Assembly (NCBI GenBank): GCA_015066865.1 | Contig: SVNQ01000014.1 | Span: 1 to 40,172 of the forward strand | DNA from: Ruminococcus sp. | GTDB taxonomy: Bacteria > Bacillota > Clostridia > Oscillospirales > Ruminococcaceae | Reading direction: 5' to 3' | Length of the DNA: 40,172 nt | Shown here: positions 8,116 to 14,701 of the stretch, in pieces | Position numbering within the stretch: position 1 is the stretch's first letter | How the letters are laid out: the number at the start of each line of letters is the position of its first letter | Program-made: the position numbers and the translations under genes | The notes under the pieces: model-generated | Told to the model about the DNA's origin: nothing | Databases searched by the model: none | Seen by the model: the letters and a program-made list of their open reading frames with translations, nothing else

Positions 8116-8191
8116 TGGAGCTTGTGACAGGATTCGAACCTGCGACCCGTTCATTACGAATGAACTGCTCTACCGACTGAGCCACACAAGC
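8116..8191 (-). tRNA. trnT: tRNA-Thr (anticodon CGT), CCA encoded
   Basis: On the - strand the acceptor stem GCTTGTG pairs with CACAAGC. The D arm has GGCTCAGTCGGTAGAGC, the anticodon stem GTTCA/TGAAC encloses loop TTCGTAA (anticodon CGT, reading ACG), and the T arm has GGTTCGAATCC. The discriminator is T and CCA is encoded, giving 76 bases. It has its own promoter (8462-8490) and terminator (8072-8109). The accessory island lies on its 3' side, the usual side for insertion at tRNA genes. Confidence 0.95.
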
Positions 8192-8387
8192 ATTTGATAT
8201 TCAGTTTTGATTTTTGCAAGGCTTGCTGTGTCCGCTGCGATGTCGCTTTACCGACAACCCACGACCCGTTCATTACGAATGAACTGCTCTACCGACTGAG
8301 CCACACAAGCATTGATATTCAGTTTTAATTTTGCAAGGCTTGCGGTGTCCGTTGTGATGTCGCTTTACCGACAACCCACGACCCGTT
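8143..8387 (-). repeat. ~118-bp tandem repeat carrying tRNA-Thr 5'-half sequence
   Basis: The sequence CGACCCGTT starts at 8143, 8262 and 8379, so the unit is 119 then 117 bases. Each unit contains the tRNA-Thr 5' half through the anticodon arm plus a spacer of about 55 bases, with a few substitutions between copies. The third copy keeps only the tRNA-like 3' part. The repeat lies between the promoter and the true tRNA. Confidence 0.85.
8221..8310 (-). pseudogene. tRNA-Thr-like sequence with an aberrant 3' half
   Basis: The 5' half (acceptor strand, D arm and anticodon arm with CGT) is identical to the true tRNA-Thr. After the variable region the T arm is replaced by a different hairpin, TGTCG-GTAAAG-CGACA, and the 3' end keeps CAAGC, which can pair with GCTTG. 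The total is 90 bases without CCA. It cannot form a normal elbow, so it is either a decayed tRNA gene or a transcribed tRNA-like RNA. Confidence 0.65.
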
Positions 8388-8461
8388 ATTCTGATACACA
8401 CCAATAAGTTATATAATTGTACCAGTAAAACAATCCAACGATTGTACTTTACAACGTTACT

Positions 8462-8490
8462 ATTATATCACATCCCATTGGAATTGTCAA
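8462..8490 (-). promoter_or_regulatory. Strong promoter for the tRNA-Thr region
   Basis: On the - strand TTGACA (8485-8490), 17 bases and TATAAT (8462-8467), a consensus match. The transcript would run through the third repeat fragment, the tRNA-like copy and the true tRNA to the terminator at 8072-8109. Confidence 0.8.
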
Positions 8491-8507
8491 GTGCTAATTT
8501 TTAAAAT

Positions 8508-8714
8508 CTACTCCTCCGGAAATGAAAACAATTCTTCGACCGTAACGCCGAAAACCTTCGCAATGTCCATCGCAAGCTTGAGAGAGGGGTTGTACTGTCC
8601 TCTTTCTAAACGGATGATCGTTTCACGCCGTACCCCAACCTTTTCGGCAAGCTCACCCTGTTTCATATCGTGTTTTGCACGATATTCCTTCAATTTCGTG
8701 ATCAGTTCGGGCAT
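8508..8714 (-). CDS. XRE-family helix-turn-helix repressor
   Basis: 68 residues, almost entirely one Cro/C1-type HTH domain: a [20 protein letters not shown] recognition region (about 17-36) followed by the usual [19 protein letters not shown] and an acidic tail. It has no effector domain. GGAGG lies six bases before the start, and the start is two bases from the stop of the membrane-protein gene, so the two are co-translated. Three 16-bp palindromes at the operon promoter are the likely operators, implying autorepression. Confidence 0.9.
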   Translation of the reverse strand: MPELITKLKEYRAKHDMKQGELAEKVGVRRETIIRLERGQYNPSLKLAMDIAKVFGVTVEELFSFPEE

Positions 8715-8715
8715 G

Positions 8716-9192
8716 TTATGCCTCCTCTTCTTCGTCAGAAACGCTGTACTTTCGTTCGATCAGCAGGAAGAAACCACTTCGCATTGCCGTAAATAATCCG
8801 ACCATCATAAAGAATGCACTTCCGATGTTGGAAGCGTTCAATTCCACCGTAGCGCTGAAATTCAGGATATTCAGCACTGTAACTCCCACGATACCCATGA
8901 TAATCAGTGTTCCACAGGTGAAACCCTCAGCCTTGTTCAGGCTTTCTTTTGCCATCTCATCTTCCTTTATCAACTGAGAACCGCTGAATTTTGGAGTAAG
9001 CCACAGGAACAGTGCAATAATCATGAAAAGGCAGAGTATACTGCTGATCAGAAATGGGATATTCTGTCCTCTGACTCCCATAAGATCCATCACCAGATTC
9101 GCCCCATTGCAGAGCATGATTGACAAATAGGCAAGAAATGATGAAGTATGCTCCTGATAAAGTGTGCGTGCTTTTTTTCTGTTCTTTCCCAT
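8716..9192 (-). CDS. Four-helix integral membrane protein paired with the XRE regulator
   Basis: 158 residues from ATG 9192, chosen because GGGAGG lies eight bases upstream; an earlier in-frame ATG at 9234 lies inside an operator. It has a basic N-terminus and about four membrane helices in two pairs (about 15-70 and 90-145) separated by a charged loop, ending in a run of Glu. Small XRE regulator plus multi-pass membrane protein pairs are common in Firmicutes, but their role is mostly unknown; the membrane partner may signal to or be controlled by the repressor. I assign no family name. Confidence 0.75.
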   Translation of the reverse strand: MGKNRKKARTLYQEHTSSFLAYLSIMLCNGANLVMDLMGVRGQNIPFLISSILCLFMIIALFLWLTPKFSGSQLIKEDEMAKESLNKAEGFTCGTLIIMGIVGVTVLNILNFSATVELNASNIGSAFFMMVGLFTAMRSGFFLLIERKYSVSDEEEEA

Positions 9193-9218
9193 AATGTAGA
9201 CCTCCCAATTTTTGACAG

Positions 9219-9297
9219 GTGATATTTTTGTCACTCCATGTGATAATTATATCACACCTCGTGTGACGTGTCAATAGAGAAGTGACAAATTTATCAC
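9219..9297. promoter_or_regulatory. Three palindromic operators over the XRE operon promoter
   Basis: GTGATATTTTTGTCAC (9219-9234), GTGATAATTATATCAC (9240-9255) and GTGACAAATTTATCAC (9282-9297) share the pattern GTGAYA-N4-TRTCAC. A further GTGAC half-site is near 9263. The middle site covers the -10 box. Confidence 0.75.
9246..9274 (-). promoter_or_regulatory. Consensus promoter of the XRE/membrane-protein operon
   Basis: On the - strand TTGACA (9269-9274), a 17-base spacer and TATAAT (9246-9251). The promoter is perfect by sequence, so it must depend on repression for control. Confidence 0.85.
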
Positions 9298-9360
9298 TTT
9301 TAGAAGAACGCACAAATAAAATCACAAGCATTTGTGAAATCCGCACAAATCCTAAGACGC

Positions 9361-9396
9361 AGAAAAAATAAGAATGCACCGCCGAAACGGTGCATT
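9361..9396 (-). terminator. Intrinsic terminator after the HU gene
   Basis: The stem AATGCACCG/CGGTGCATT (9373-9381 with 9388-9396) is followed on the - strand by a TATTTTTT tract. It lies 11 bases beyond the HU stop. Confidence 0.85.
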
Positions 9397-9407
9397 TCAA
9401 AAGTTGC

Positions 9408-9683
9408 TTACTTGTTTACAGCTTCCTTCAGGTTCTTACCAGCCTTGAAAGCGGGAGCCTTGCAAGCCGGAACATCCTGCATCTCGCCTGTGCGGGGGTT
9501 CTTGCACTTCTTAGCGCTGCGCTCACGTACTTCAAATACGCCAAAGCCTGTCAGGGAAACCTTTTCACCTGCTACCAGTGTATCCTTGATAGATTCCAGA
9601 ACAGCATTTACTGCCAGATCTGCGTCCTTCTTAGAGCAGTCGAGCTTTTCAGCAACTGCCTGAATCAGTTCAGCTTTTTTCAT
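9408..9683 (-). CDS. hup: HU-family histone-like DNA-binding protein
   Basis: 91 residues, the usual HU length. It starts MKKAELIQAVAEKL, has GFGVFEVRERSAKKCKNPRT in the beta-arm region (about 47-66, where canonical HU has GFGxFxVxxRxARxGxNPxT), and ends with the VPACKAPAFKAGKNLKEAVN helix. HU dimers bend and compact DNA in the nucleoid. The ATG at 9683 is chosen because GGAGG lies eight bases before it; an ATG five codons earlier overlaps that site. It is monocistronic, with a consensus promoter at 9718-9746 and a terminator at 9361-9396. Two Cys (in KKCKNP and PACKA) are unusual but not disabling. Confidence 0.95.
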   Translation of the reverse strand: MKKAELIQAVAEKLDCSKKDADLAVNAVLESIKDTLVAGEKVSLTGFGVFEVRERSAKKCKNPRTGEMQDVPACKAPAFKAGKNLKEAVNK

Positions 9684-9717
9684 GGTTACATCCTCCAAAT
9701 AGTATTAATATATTAGT

Positions 9718-9746
9718 ATTATAAACGATTCTTAGGGATTTGTCAA
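9718..9746 (-). promoter_or_regulatory. Consensus promoter of the HU gene
   Basis: On the - strand TTGACA (9741-9746), 17 bases and TATAAT (9718-9723), about 35 bases before the start codon. Confidence 0.85.
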
Positions 9747-10098
9747 GAATTTTTGTAAAAATCGGCGTTCTTACAGATTTTTAGTCCGATTTACGCCTGT
9801 TTTTAGATAATATCATAGAAATTGCCTAAAAATCCCGAAAATCCTTGACAAGTTCATTCTACATATTTAAAGCCCGAAAGGGGATGCTTTTGAATTTTGC
9901 TGATTTATCGGCTTCACAAAATCTCGATTGCTAAATTTATTACTTATATACTATTAATAAATTATAACAGATGGCTGTTTTAACCGTGCAGAACAGGAAC
10001 ACAAAGTTCTCATTTCCTTGGAGAGGGGAGAAAAGGCAGAATTTTTACCATTCTATATTATAATTTTCAATTTTTTCAAAAAGATTTTCATAAACCAC
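9747..10098. other. AT-rich intergenic stretch without a gene
   Basis: Between two divergent promoters I see no credible coding frame or strong hairpin. A TTGACA at about 9844 has no suitable -10 partner. Confidence 0.5.
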
Positions 10099-10127
10099 TT
10101 GTCATTCCGATGAAAAAATGATATAAT
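10099..10127 (+). promoter_or_regulatory. Promoter for the 10213 membrane-protein gene
   Basis: TTGTCA (10099-10104), 17 bases and TATAAT (10122-10127). Confidence 0.7.
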
Positions 10128-10161
10128 AACTTTATACATGTTTATTTTAGAAAGGACTGTC

Positions 10162-10209
10162 ATGTGCTGCGGGAGTTTCATTTGCAAAATGATACCTGCA
10201 CCAAGCTGA
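10162..10209 (+). CDS. Fifteen-codon leader ORF in frame with the following gene
   Basis: GAAAGGA precedes ATG 10162 at good spacing, while the main ATG at 10213 has no ribosome site of its own. The frame reads MCCGSFICKMIPAPS, then TGA, then one codon, then the main ATG. It may bring ribosomes to the main gene by reinitiation. The peptide is Cys-rich. It may equally be the old N-terminus cut off by a nonsense change. Confidence 0.35.
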   Translation: MCCGSFICKMIPAPS

Positions 10210-10212
10210 CAG

Positions 10213-11319
10213 ATGGATATGATGATGGGTAAATTTTTCACAAACATATGGACAAAACGTGCGGTTTCAATTCTTAGTCCGCTCTATTGCATACCGGTCG
10301 TGTATTTGTCCTATCTATCTATTTTTTATGAAATGTCGGTTTTAAATCCGGTTACAATCTGTGTGCTGCTTTCCGCCGTTTCGCTGATTGCATTGGTTGC
10401 CATGCTGTACACCAGAAAGCAGCTGCTGACGATTATTACAAGCCTGCTTCTGCTGCCGGCACTGCTGCCGGCTGTGCTGCTGTATTTCGGACAATGGCAT
10501 GTGCTGATACCCCTGCTGGTTGTGGCGCTGCTCATCTTTTTCTTTTCCGGTCTTGGAGAAACTGCCAAAACCGTGTACGGTACGATTTTTGTACTTCTCT
10601 ATCTGCTCGGTTCCCTGGTGTATTTTCTGATGACTACCCTGTTTGCGCCGTCCACCGTTTCTAACGTGGTGGAGGACGGTCTTTCCCCTTCGGGAGATTA
10701 TCGTTATGAAGTCATTAATACCATTGACAGTTCCGACGGCAGTACCACTGTCATTGTTGAACCGAATACCATGGATAAGAATATGGATATGGTGCTGTTC
10801 CGGATTCGTGGGATGGGACGTACGGTTTCCCTCACACGTCCCATGCAGCAGACCTGCAGCATTGAATGGAAAACAGAAAAACGCACGGACATTACTTCCA
10901 AGATCTCTGCCATTTCCAAAGATATTACGGTAACTTTGAGTGACGCACAGATGAAAATGCTTGGACTTGCGGCATATGAGGTGACTTACAGCGGCAGTTC
11001 TCCGGTGAAAATGATGCCTGAGCAGTATCATGCAATTGAGGTTTCACTGACAGCCGATCAGATGAAGACACTGCAAACTGACAAGCAGGTTTATATGCTC
11101 GATGAGCTGAGTGATAATGCACTGAAAAAGCTGGGAATCACGGTGAAGGATCTCAGAACCGTCAAGTTCTCCGAACTGAAGGACGCAGATCTGGTGAAAC
11201 TCGGCATTCCCGAACAGGGCGATGTTATGTACTGCAACGGAAAACCGGTATTCCGCTATTATATCGCCATTTTGGAAGAATATTTTGATATTTCCAAACA
11301 GGAGATCGGTCTTACTTAA
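10213..11319 (+). CDS. Membrane protein with a large extracytoplasmic C-terminal domain, unknown function
   Basis: 368 residues. Five hydrophobic helices fill about 15-150 (several Leu-rich), followed by roughly 215 polar residues with no further helix, likely exposed outside. The C-terminal part contains two similar DAQMKML/TADQMKTL-type segments (around 240 and 275), each at the end of a strand-rich unit, suggesting a small internal repeat. No catalytic motif or family is recognised. The start is uncertain: ATGs at 10213, 10219, 10222 and 10225 all lack a clear ribosome site, and a well-placed ATG at 10162 is separated by an in-frame TGA. It lies upstream of xylose isomerase without a strong terminator, so partial cotranscription is possible. 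Confidence 0.75.
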   Translation: MDMMMGKFFTNIWTKRAVSILSPLYCIPVVYLSYLSIFYEMSVLNPVTICVLLSAVSLIALVAMLYTRKQLLTIITSLLLLPALLPAVLLYFGQWHVLIPLLVVALLIFFFSGLGETAKTVYGTIFVLLYLLGSLVYFLMTTLFAPSTVSNVVEDGLSPSGDYRYEVINTIDSSDGSTTVIVEPNTMDKNMDMVLFRIRGMGRTVSLTRPMQQTCSIEWKTEKRTDITSKISAISKDITVTLSDAQMKMLGLAAYEVTYSGSSPVKMMPEQYHAIEVSLTADQMKTLQTDKQVYMLDELSDNALKKLGITVKDLRTVKFSELKDADLVKLGIPEQGDVMYCNGKPVFRYYIAILEEYFDISKQEIGLT

Positions 11320-11407
11320 GTTAAAAAACCGGTAAGTTCGATTCCCAGCAGCCAAGCATTTGCGGAATGACTCCGGTTTCGTATTAAAAAAACTGAGGAG
11401 GTTCGTT

Positions 11408-12733
11408 ATGAGCGAATTTTTCAAGAACATTGGCAAGATTGCCTATGAGGGAAAGGGTTCCGATAACCCGATGGCATTCAAGTACTATAATCCCGATGAG
11501 GTAGTCGGCGGCAAGACAATGAAGGAGCAGCTGAAGTTTGCGCTGGCATGGTGGCATGCAATGGGCGGCGACGGTACGGATATGTTCGGCTGCGGTACGA
11601 CTGACAAGAGCTGGGGTCAGTGCGATCCCATGGCAAGAGCAAGAGCAAAGGTGGATATTGCTTTTGAAATCATGGACAAGCTGTCCATCGACTATTTCTG
11701 CTGGCATGATCGTGATCTTTCCCCCGAATTTGGCTCCCTTGCAGAAACCAACGCAAAGTTTGATGAGATCGTCGCATATCTTGAGCAGAAGATGAAGGAG
11801 AATCCTTCCAAGAAGCTCCTCTGGGGTACTGCAAAGTGCTTTGATCATCCGAGATACATGCACGGCGCAGGCACATCCCCGAGTGCGGATGTATTTGCCT
11901 ATGCTGCAGCACAGATCAAGAAGGCACTGGAGGCAACTGTAAGACTTGGCGGTCAGGGCTATGTATTCTGGGGCGGCAGAGAGGGCTATGAGACCCTGCT
12001 GAACACGGACATGGGTCTGGAACTGGATAATATGGCTCGCCTGATGCGTATGGCTGTGGATTACGGCAGAAGCATTGGCTTTACAGGTGATTTCTATGTA
12101 GAGCCCAAGCCCAAGGAGCCTACCAAGCACCAGTATGATTTTGATTCCGCAACCGTGATCGGATTTTTGAACAAGTACGGACTTGCAAACGATTTCAAGC
12201 TGAACATCGAGGCAAACCATGCAACACTCGCACAGCACACCTTCCAGCATGAGCTGAGAGTGGCAAGAGTGAACAATATGTTCGGTTCCATTGACGCAAA
12301 TCAGGGCGATACACTGCTTGGCTGGGATACCGACCAGTTCCCGACCAACGTATATGAAGCTGCACTCTGCATGTATGAAGTCCTGAAGGCAGGCGGATTT
12401 ACCAATGGCGGACTGAATTTTGATGCCAAGACAAGACGTGGTTCTTATACGATGGACGACATCTTCCATAGTTTCATCGCTGGCATGGATACCTTTGCAC
12501 TGGGTCTGCGTATTGCTGACAAGATGATCACCGATGGCAGAATGGACAAGTTTGTGGCAGATCGCTATGCAAGCTGGAATACCGGCATCGGTGCAGACAT
12601 CATCAGCGGCAAGGCAACTCTGGCAGATCTGGAAGCATATGCACTTGCTAAGGGTGAGGTAACGGATTCCCTGACAAGCGGCGGACAGGAAAAGCTGGAG
12701 AGCATTATGAACAACATTATGTTCAATCTCTAA
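11408..12733 (+). CDS. xylA: Xylose isomerase
   Basis: 441 residues, the normal class II length (EC 5.3.1.5). It converts D-xylose to D-xylulose (and glucose to fructose) in the cytoplasm with two divalent metals. Visible motifs: FCWHDRD with catalytic H100 and D103, [10 protein letters not shown] at 186-195, [14 protein letters not shown] at 231-244 with metal ligand E232 and K234, NIEANH at 266-271 with E268 and H271, and DANQGD...WDTD at 296-309 with D296, D307 and D309. All active-site residues are present. GAGGAGG lies seven bases before ATG 11408; an in-frame ATG 16 codons earlier has no ribosome site. No xylulokinase or xylose regulator is next to it, so the gene stands alone in the pathway here. 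Confidence 0.97.
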   Translation: MSEFFKNIGKIAYEGKGSDNPMAFKYYNPDEVVGGKTMKEQLKFALAWWHAMGGDGTDMFGCGTTDKSWGQCDPMARARAKVDIAFEIMDKLSIDYFCWHDRDLSPEFGSLAETNAKFDEIVAYLEQKMKENPSKKLLWGTAKCFDHPRYMHGAGTSPSADVFAYAAAQIKKALEATVRLGGQGYVFWGGREGYETLLNTDMGLELDNMARLMRMAVDYGRSIGFTGDFYVEPKPKEPTKHQYDFDSATVIGFLNKYGLANDFKLNIEANHATLAQHTFQHELRVARVNNMFGSIDANQGDTLLGWDTDQFPTNVYEAALCMYEVLKAGGFTNGGLNFDAKTRRGSYTMDDIFHSFIAGMDTFALGLRIADKMITDGRMDKFVADRYASWNTGIGADIISGKATLADLEAYALAKGEVTDSLTSGGQEKLESIMNNIMFNL

Positions 12734-12744
12734 ACAATAACGCA

Positions 12745-12769
12745 AAAGCGGCGGATTTTCCGCCGCTTT
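12745..12769 (+). terminator. Hairpin after xylA, weak terminator
   Basis: AAAGCGGCGGA pairs with TCCGCCGCTTT around a three-base loop, but only CTTT follows, so readthrough into 12812 is likely. Confidence 0.45.
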
Positions 12770-12811
12770 CATGCACTGGGTATTGGAGAAACAGAAAGAG
12801 GTGGCAACGTA

Positions 12812-14056
12812 ATGAGGAACAGAGAAAAAATTCTGATAGGAATCGTACTGTTGGTGATCGTTGTGATCCTGTGCAGAAGCTGTTACATGCATCATAAGGG
12901 TCCCTCTCCCGATCCGGAGGAAACCACGCTGAGTACTGAAACGGGAACGGACAGCATATCTATGGTAGAAACGACCACTGCGGAGGTGCAAATGACTACA
13001 TCTGCCGTAACGCAGCCCCCTGTAACGGAAACCACAACGGTATCGACCACTGAAACCACGACAACCACTACGACGGAAACCACAACGGAATCAACCACAA
13101 CAACGGAATCAGAAACGACCACCACAACCACCACAACAACCACGGAGGCGATAGGGGTGGAATCCATTTCACTTACATTTTATGAGGTGCAGCTCTACAT
13201 CGGAGAGAGCAAAATGCCCATCGTTACGATGCACCCGCAGAATGCGACGAATCAATCCGAACTCTGGTCAACTTCTGATAATGCCGTTGCATCCGTGAAT
13301 GCCTATGGAAAAATCACTGCGAAGGCAGTCGGGCAATGTCTGATCACTGTGGCATCGGCGGACAATCCGGATGTTTTGGCACAGGTGAAGGTTATGGTTC
13401 TCGAACCTCCGGTAACCGAACCGCCCGCAACGGAGCCTCCGGCAACCGAACCGCCTGCAACGGAACCGCCTGCAACAGAACCGCCTGCAACAGAACCGCC
13501 GGAAACCGTTCCTCCTGCAACAGAGCCGCCGGCGGCAAGCGGTCCGACTTATATTGGCGGTATCCTGATTGCCAACAAGACGTATTCGCTGCCAACAAAC
13601 TACAATCCCGGACTTGATCCGACCTGCAAAGGACAGTTTGACAAGCTCAGAAAAGCGGCAGCAGCGGAGGGGCTGAATATTTACCTTTCGTCGGGATTCC
13701 GTTCCTATGATTATCAGAAACGCATTTATAACAATTATGTGCGTATTCACGGGCAGGCAAAGGCGGATACATTTTCAGCTCGCCCCGGACATTCGGAGCA
13801 TCAGACCGGACTTGCAATTGATGTCAATACCGTGACCGATAGTTTCGGTGCAACGCCGGAAGCCGCATGGCTTGCAGCGCATGCGCATGAATTTGGATTT
13901 ATTATCCGCTACCCGAAAGGGAAGGAGCATATCACGGGTTATAAGTATGAGCCGTGGCATATTCGCTATCTTGGTGTGGATACGGCAACAAAGGTGTATA
14001 ACAGCGGTTTAACATTGGAGGAGTATCTGGGAATTACCTCATGTTATAATTACTAA
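12812..14056 (+). CDS. Membrane-anchored VanY-type D,D-carboxypeptidase with Big2 domain
   Basis: 414 residues. An N-terminal membrane helix (8-21) anchors it outside the cell. Then come a Thr-rich linker (about 38-112), one bacterial Ig-like (Big2) domain (about 115-196), a PPATE repeat linker (199-240) and a peptidase M15B domain (about 250-410). The zinc and catalytic pattern is complete: GFRSYDYQ at 295-302, SEHQTGLAID with H330 and D337, and EPWH with E380 and H383. VanY-type enzymes remove the terminal D-Ala from peptidoglycan stems; nothing here shows vancomycin resistance genes, so cell-wall remodelling is more likely. AGAGGTGG precedes the start. The Big2 domain and Thr/Pro linkers suggest attachment to or passage through the wall. 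Confidence 0.9.
   Translation: MRNREKILIGIVLLVIVVILCRSCYMHHKGPSPDPEETTLSTETGTDSISMVETTTAEVQMTTSAVTQPPVTETTTVSTTETTTTTTTETTTESTTTTESETTTTTTTTTTEAIGVESISLTFYEVQLYIGESKMPIVTMHPQNATNQSELWSTSDNAVASVNAYGKITAKAVGQCLITVASADNPDVLAQVKVMVLEPPVTEPPATEPPATEPPATEPPATEPPATEPPETVPPATEPPAASGPTYIGGILIANKTYSLPTNYNPGLDPTCKGQFDKLRKAAAAEGLNIYLSSGFRSYDYQKRIYNNYVRIHGQAKADTFSARPGHSEHQTGLAIDVNTVTDSFGATPEAAWLAAHAHEFGFIIRYPKGKEHITGYKYEPWHIRYLGVDTATKVYNSGLTLEEYLGITSCYNY
13405..13530 (+). repeat. In-gene tandem repeat coding PPATE units
   Basis: A 15-base unit coding Pro-Pro-Ala-Thr-Glu is repeated about eight times with silent changes, forming the linker before the peptidase domain. Such repeats can vary in number between strains. 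Confidence 0.8.
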
Positions 14057-14080
14057 TAAGAAGCAGGGAAGTGAATCAGA

Positions 14081-14614
14081 ATGGGGGAGCTCGTTGAAAA
14101 AATAATTTATCAAGGATATTTATACTATATGATTGCAATTTTATTTGCTGTGATGGGTTGTTTCTCGTTAAAGGAGTACAGAGAAAGGCATGATCGTATC
14201 AAGAGCTTTGTTGATCGCTGTGTCTCCTGCAAAGCAGTGGTGATACGCCCTGTTGTGATGGAATTTACCTATGGTGGACTTGCAAAGGAATGTATAAATG
14301 TGATCGCTGCGATGGCAGACGTTCCGATTTCGGTGGATTCTTCCTCAAAAAACACAGTGAGAACGCAGGTTAAGTATACAGTGGATGGTAAGGATATTGA
14401 CACGGTAATAACAAGGCGTTCCGGAATACGGCATCCCAAGGCTGGAACAGAAATTGATATTTTTTATGATCCAAAGCTGCCCCAGCATGCCTTTTGTGAA
14501 GATATGAGAAAAGTTCTGTTAAATAGAGAGTTGCATCAATGTGCAGGTAATTTTGGTTTTTCTTTTTTAATGTTTCTGGTTGGACTTGCATTCCACATTT
14601 CGTATCAGTATTAA
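14081..14614 (+). CDS. DUF3592-like two-helix membrane protein
   Basis: 177 residues. One helix at about 12-30 and a second at the C-terminus (about 155-173) enclose a beta-rich domain. The pattern VKYTVDGKDIDTV followed by PKAGTEIDIFYDPKLPQHAF is typical of DUF3592 proteins, where a small extracytoplasmic beta domain sits between two helices. Function is unknown. It starts 24 bases after the carboxypeptidase stop with a modest AGGGAAGTG ribosome site, so it probably shares that transcript. A terminator follows at 14667-14690. Confidence 0.7.
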   Translation: MGELVEKIIYQGYLYYMIAILFAVMGCFSLKEYRERHDRIKSFVDRCVSCKAVVIRPVVMEFTYGGLAKECINVIAAMADVPISVDSSSKNTVRTQVKYTVDGKDIDTVITRRSGIRHPKAGTEIDIFYDPKLPQHAFCEDMRKVLLNRELHQCAGNFGFSFLMFLVGLAFHISYQY

Positions 14615-14666
14615 AAATCGCAGCATAATCGCTGCAAAAGTGAAAGTCACTTTCCGACATAATAAG

Positions 14667-14690
14667 AGCCGCAGCGGTTACGCTGCGGCT
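14667..14690. terminator. Bidirectional terminator between converging genes
   Basis: AGCCGCAGCG/CGCTGCGGCT with a GTTA loop, followed by TTTTATTTATA on the + strand; on the - strand a TTATTATG run follows. It separates 14614 (+) from 14702 (-). Confidence 0.8.
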
Positions 14691-14701
14691 TTTATTTATA
14701 A

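Noticed and set aside
7966..8197. Two short frames over the tRNA gene (with VRILSQAP and DRIRTCDP)
   Set aside because: These are well-known false translations of tRNA genes.
8143..8387. tRNA-like tandem repeat as a CRISPR or rRNA-type array
   Set aside because: There are only about two units, no variable spacers, and the repeated sequence is tRNA-derived.
10162..11319. Selenocysteine readthrough of the TGA at 10207
   Set aside because: No clear selenocysteine insertion hairpin follows directly, and the leader codons before the TGA do not resemble a known selenoprotein motif.
11384..12991. A 535-codon open frame opposite xylA
   Set aside because: It is the antisense shadow of a highly expressed gene with biased codons; it has no ribosome site and a His/Cys/Ser-rich nonsense composition.
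12892..13167. Val/Ser-rich frame opposite the carboxypeptidase linker
   Set aside because: It is the reverse reading of the ACN/GAA-rich Thr linker.
13405..13530. Regular short repeats suggesting a CRISPR array
   Set aside because: The 15-base unit has no spacers, stays in frame and encodes a PPATE protein linker.
12812..14056. Vancomycin-resistance VanY
   Set aside because: No vanR/S, vanH, ligase or vanX genes are nearby; the Big2 and linker architecture fits a housekeeping wall carboxypeptidase.
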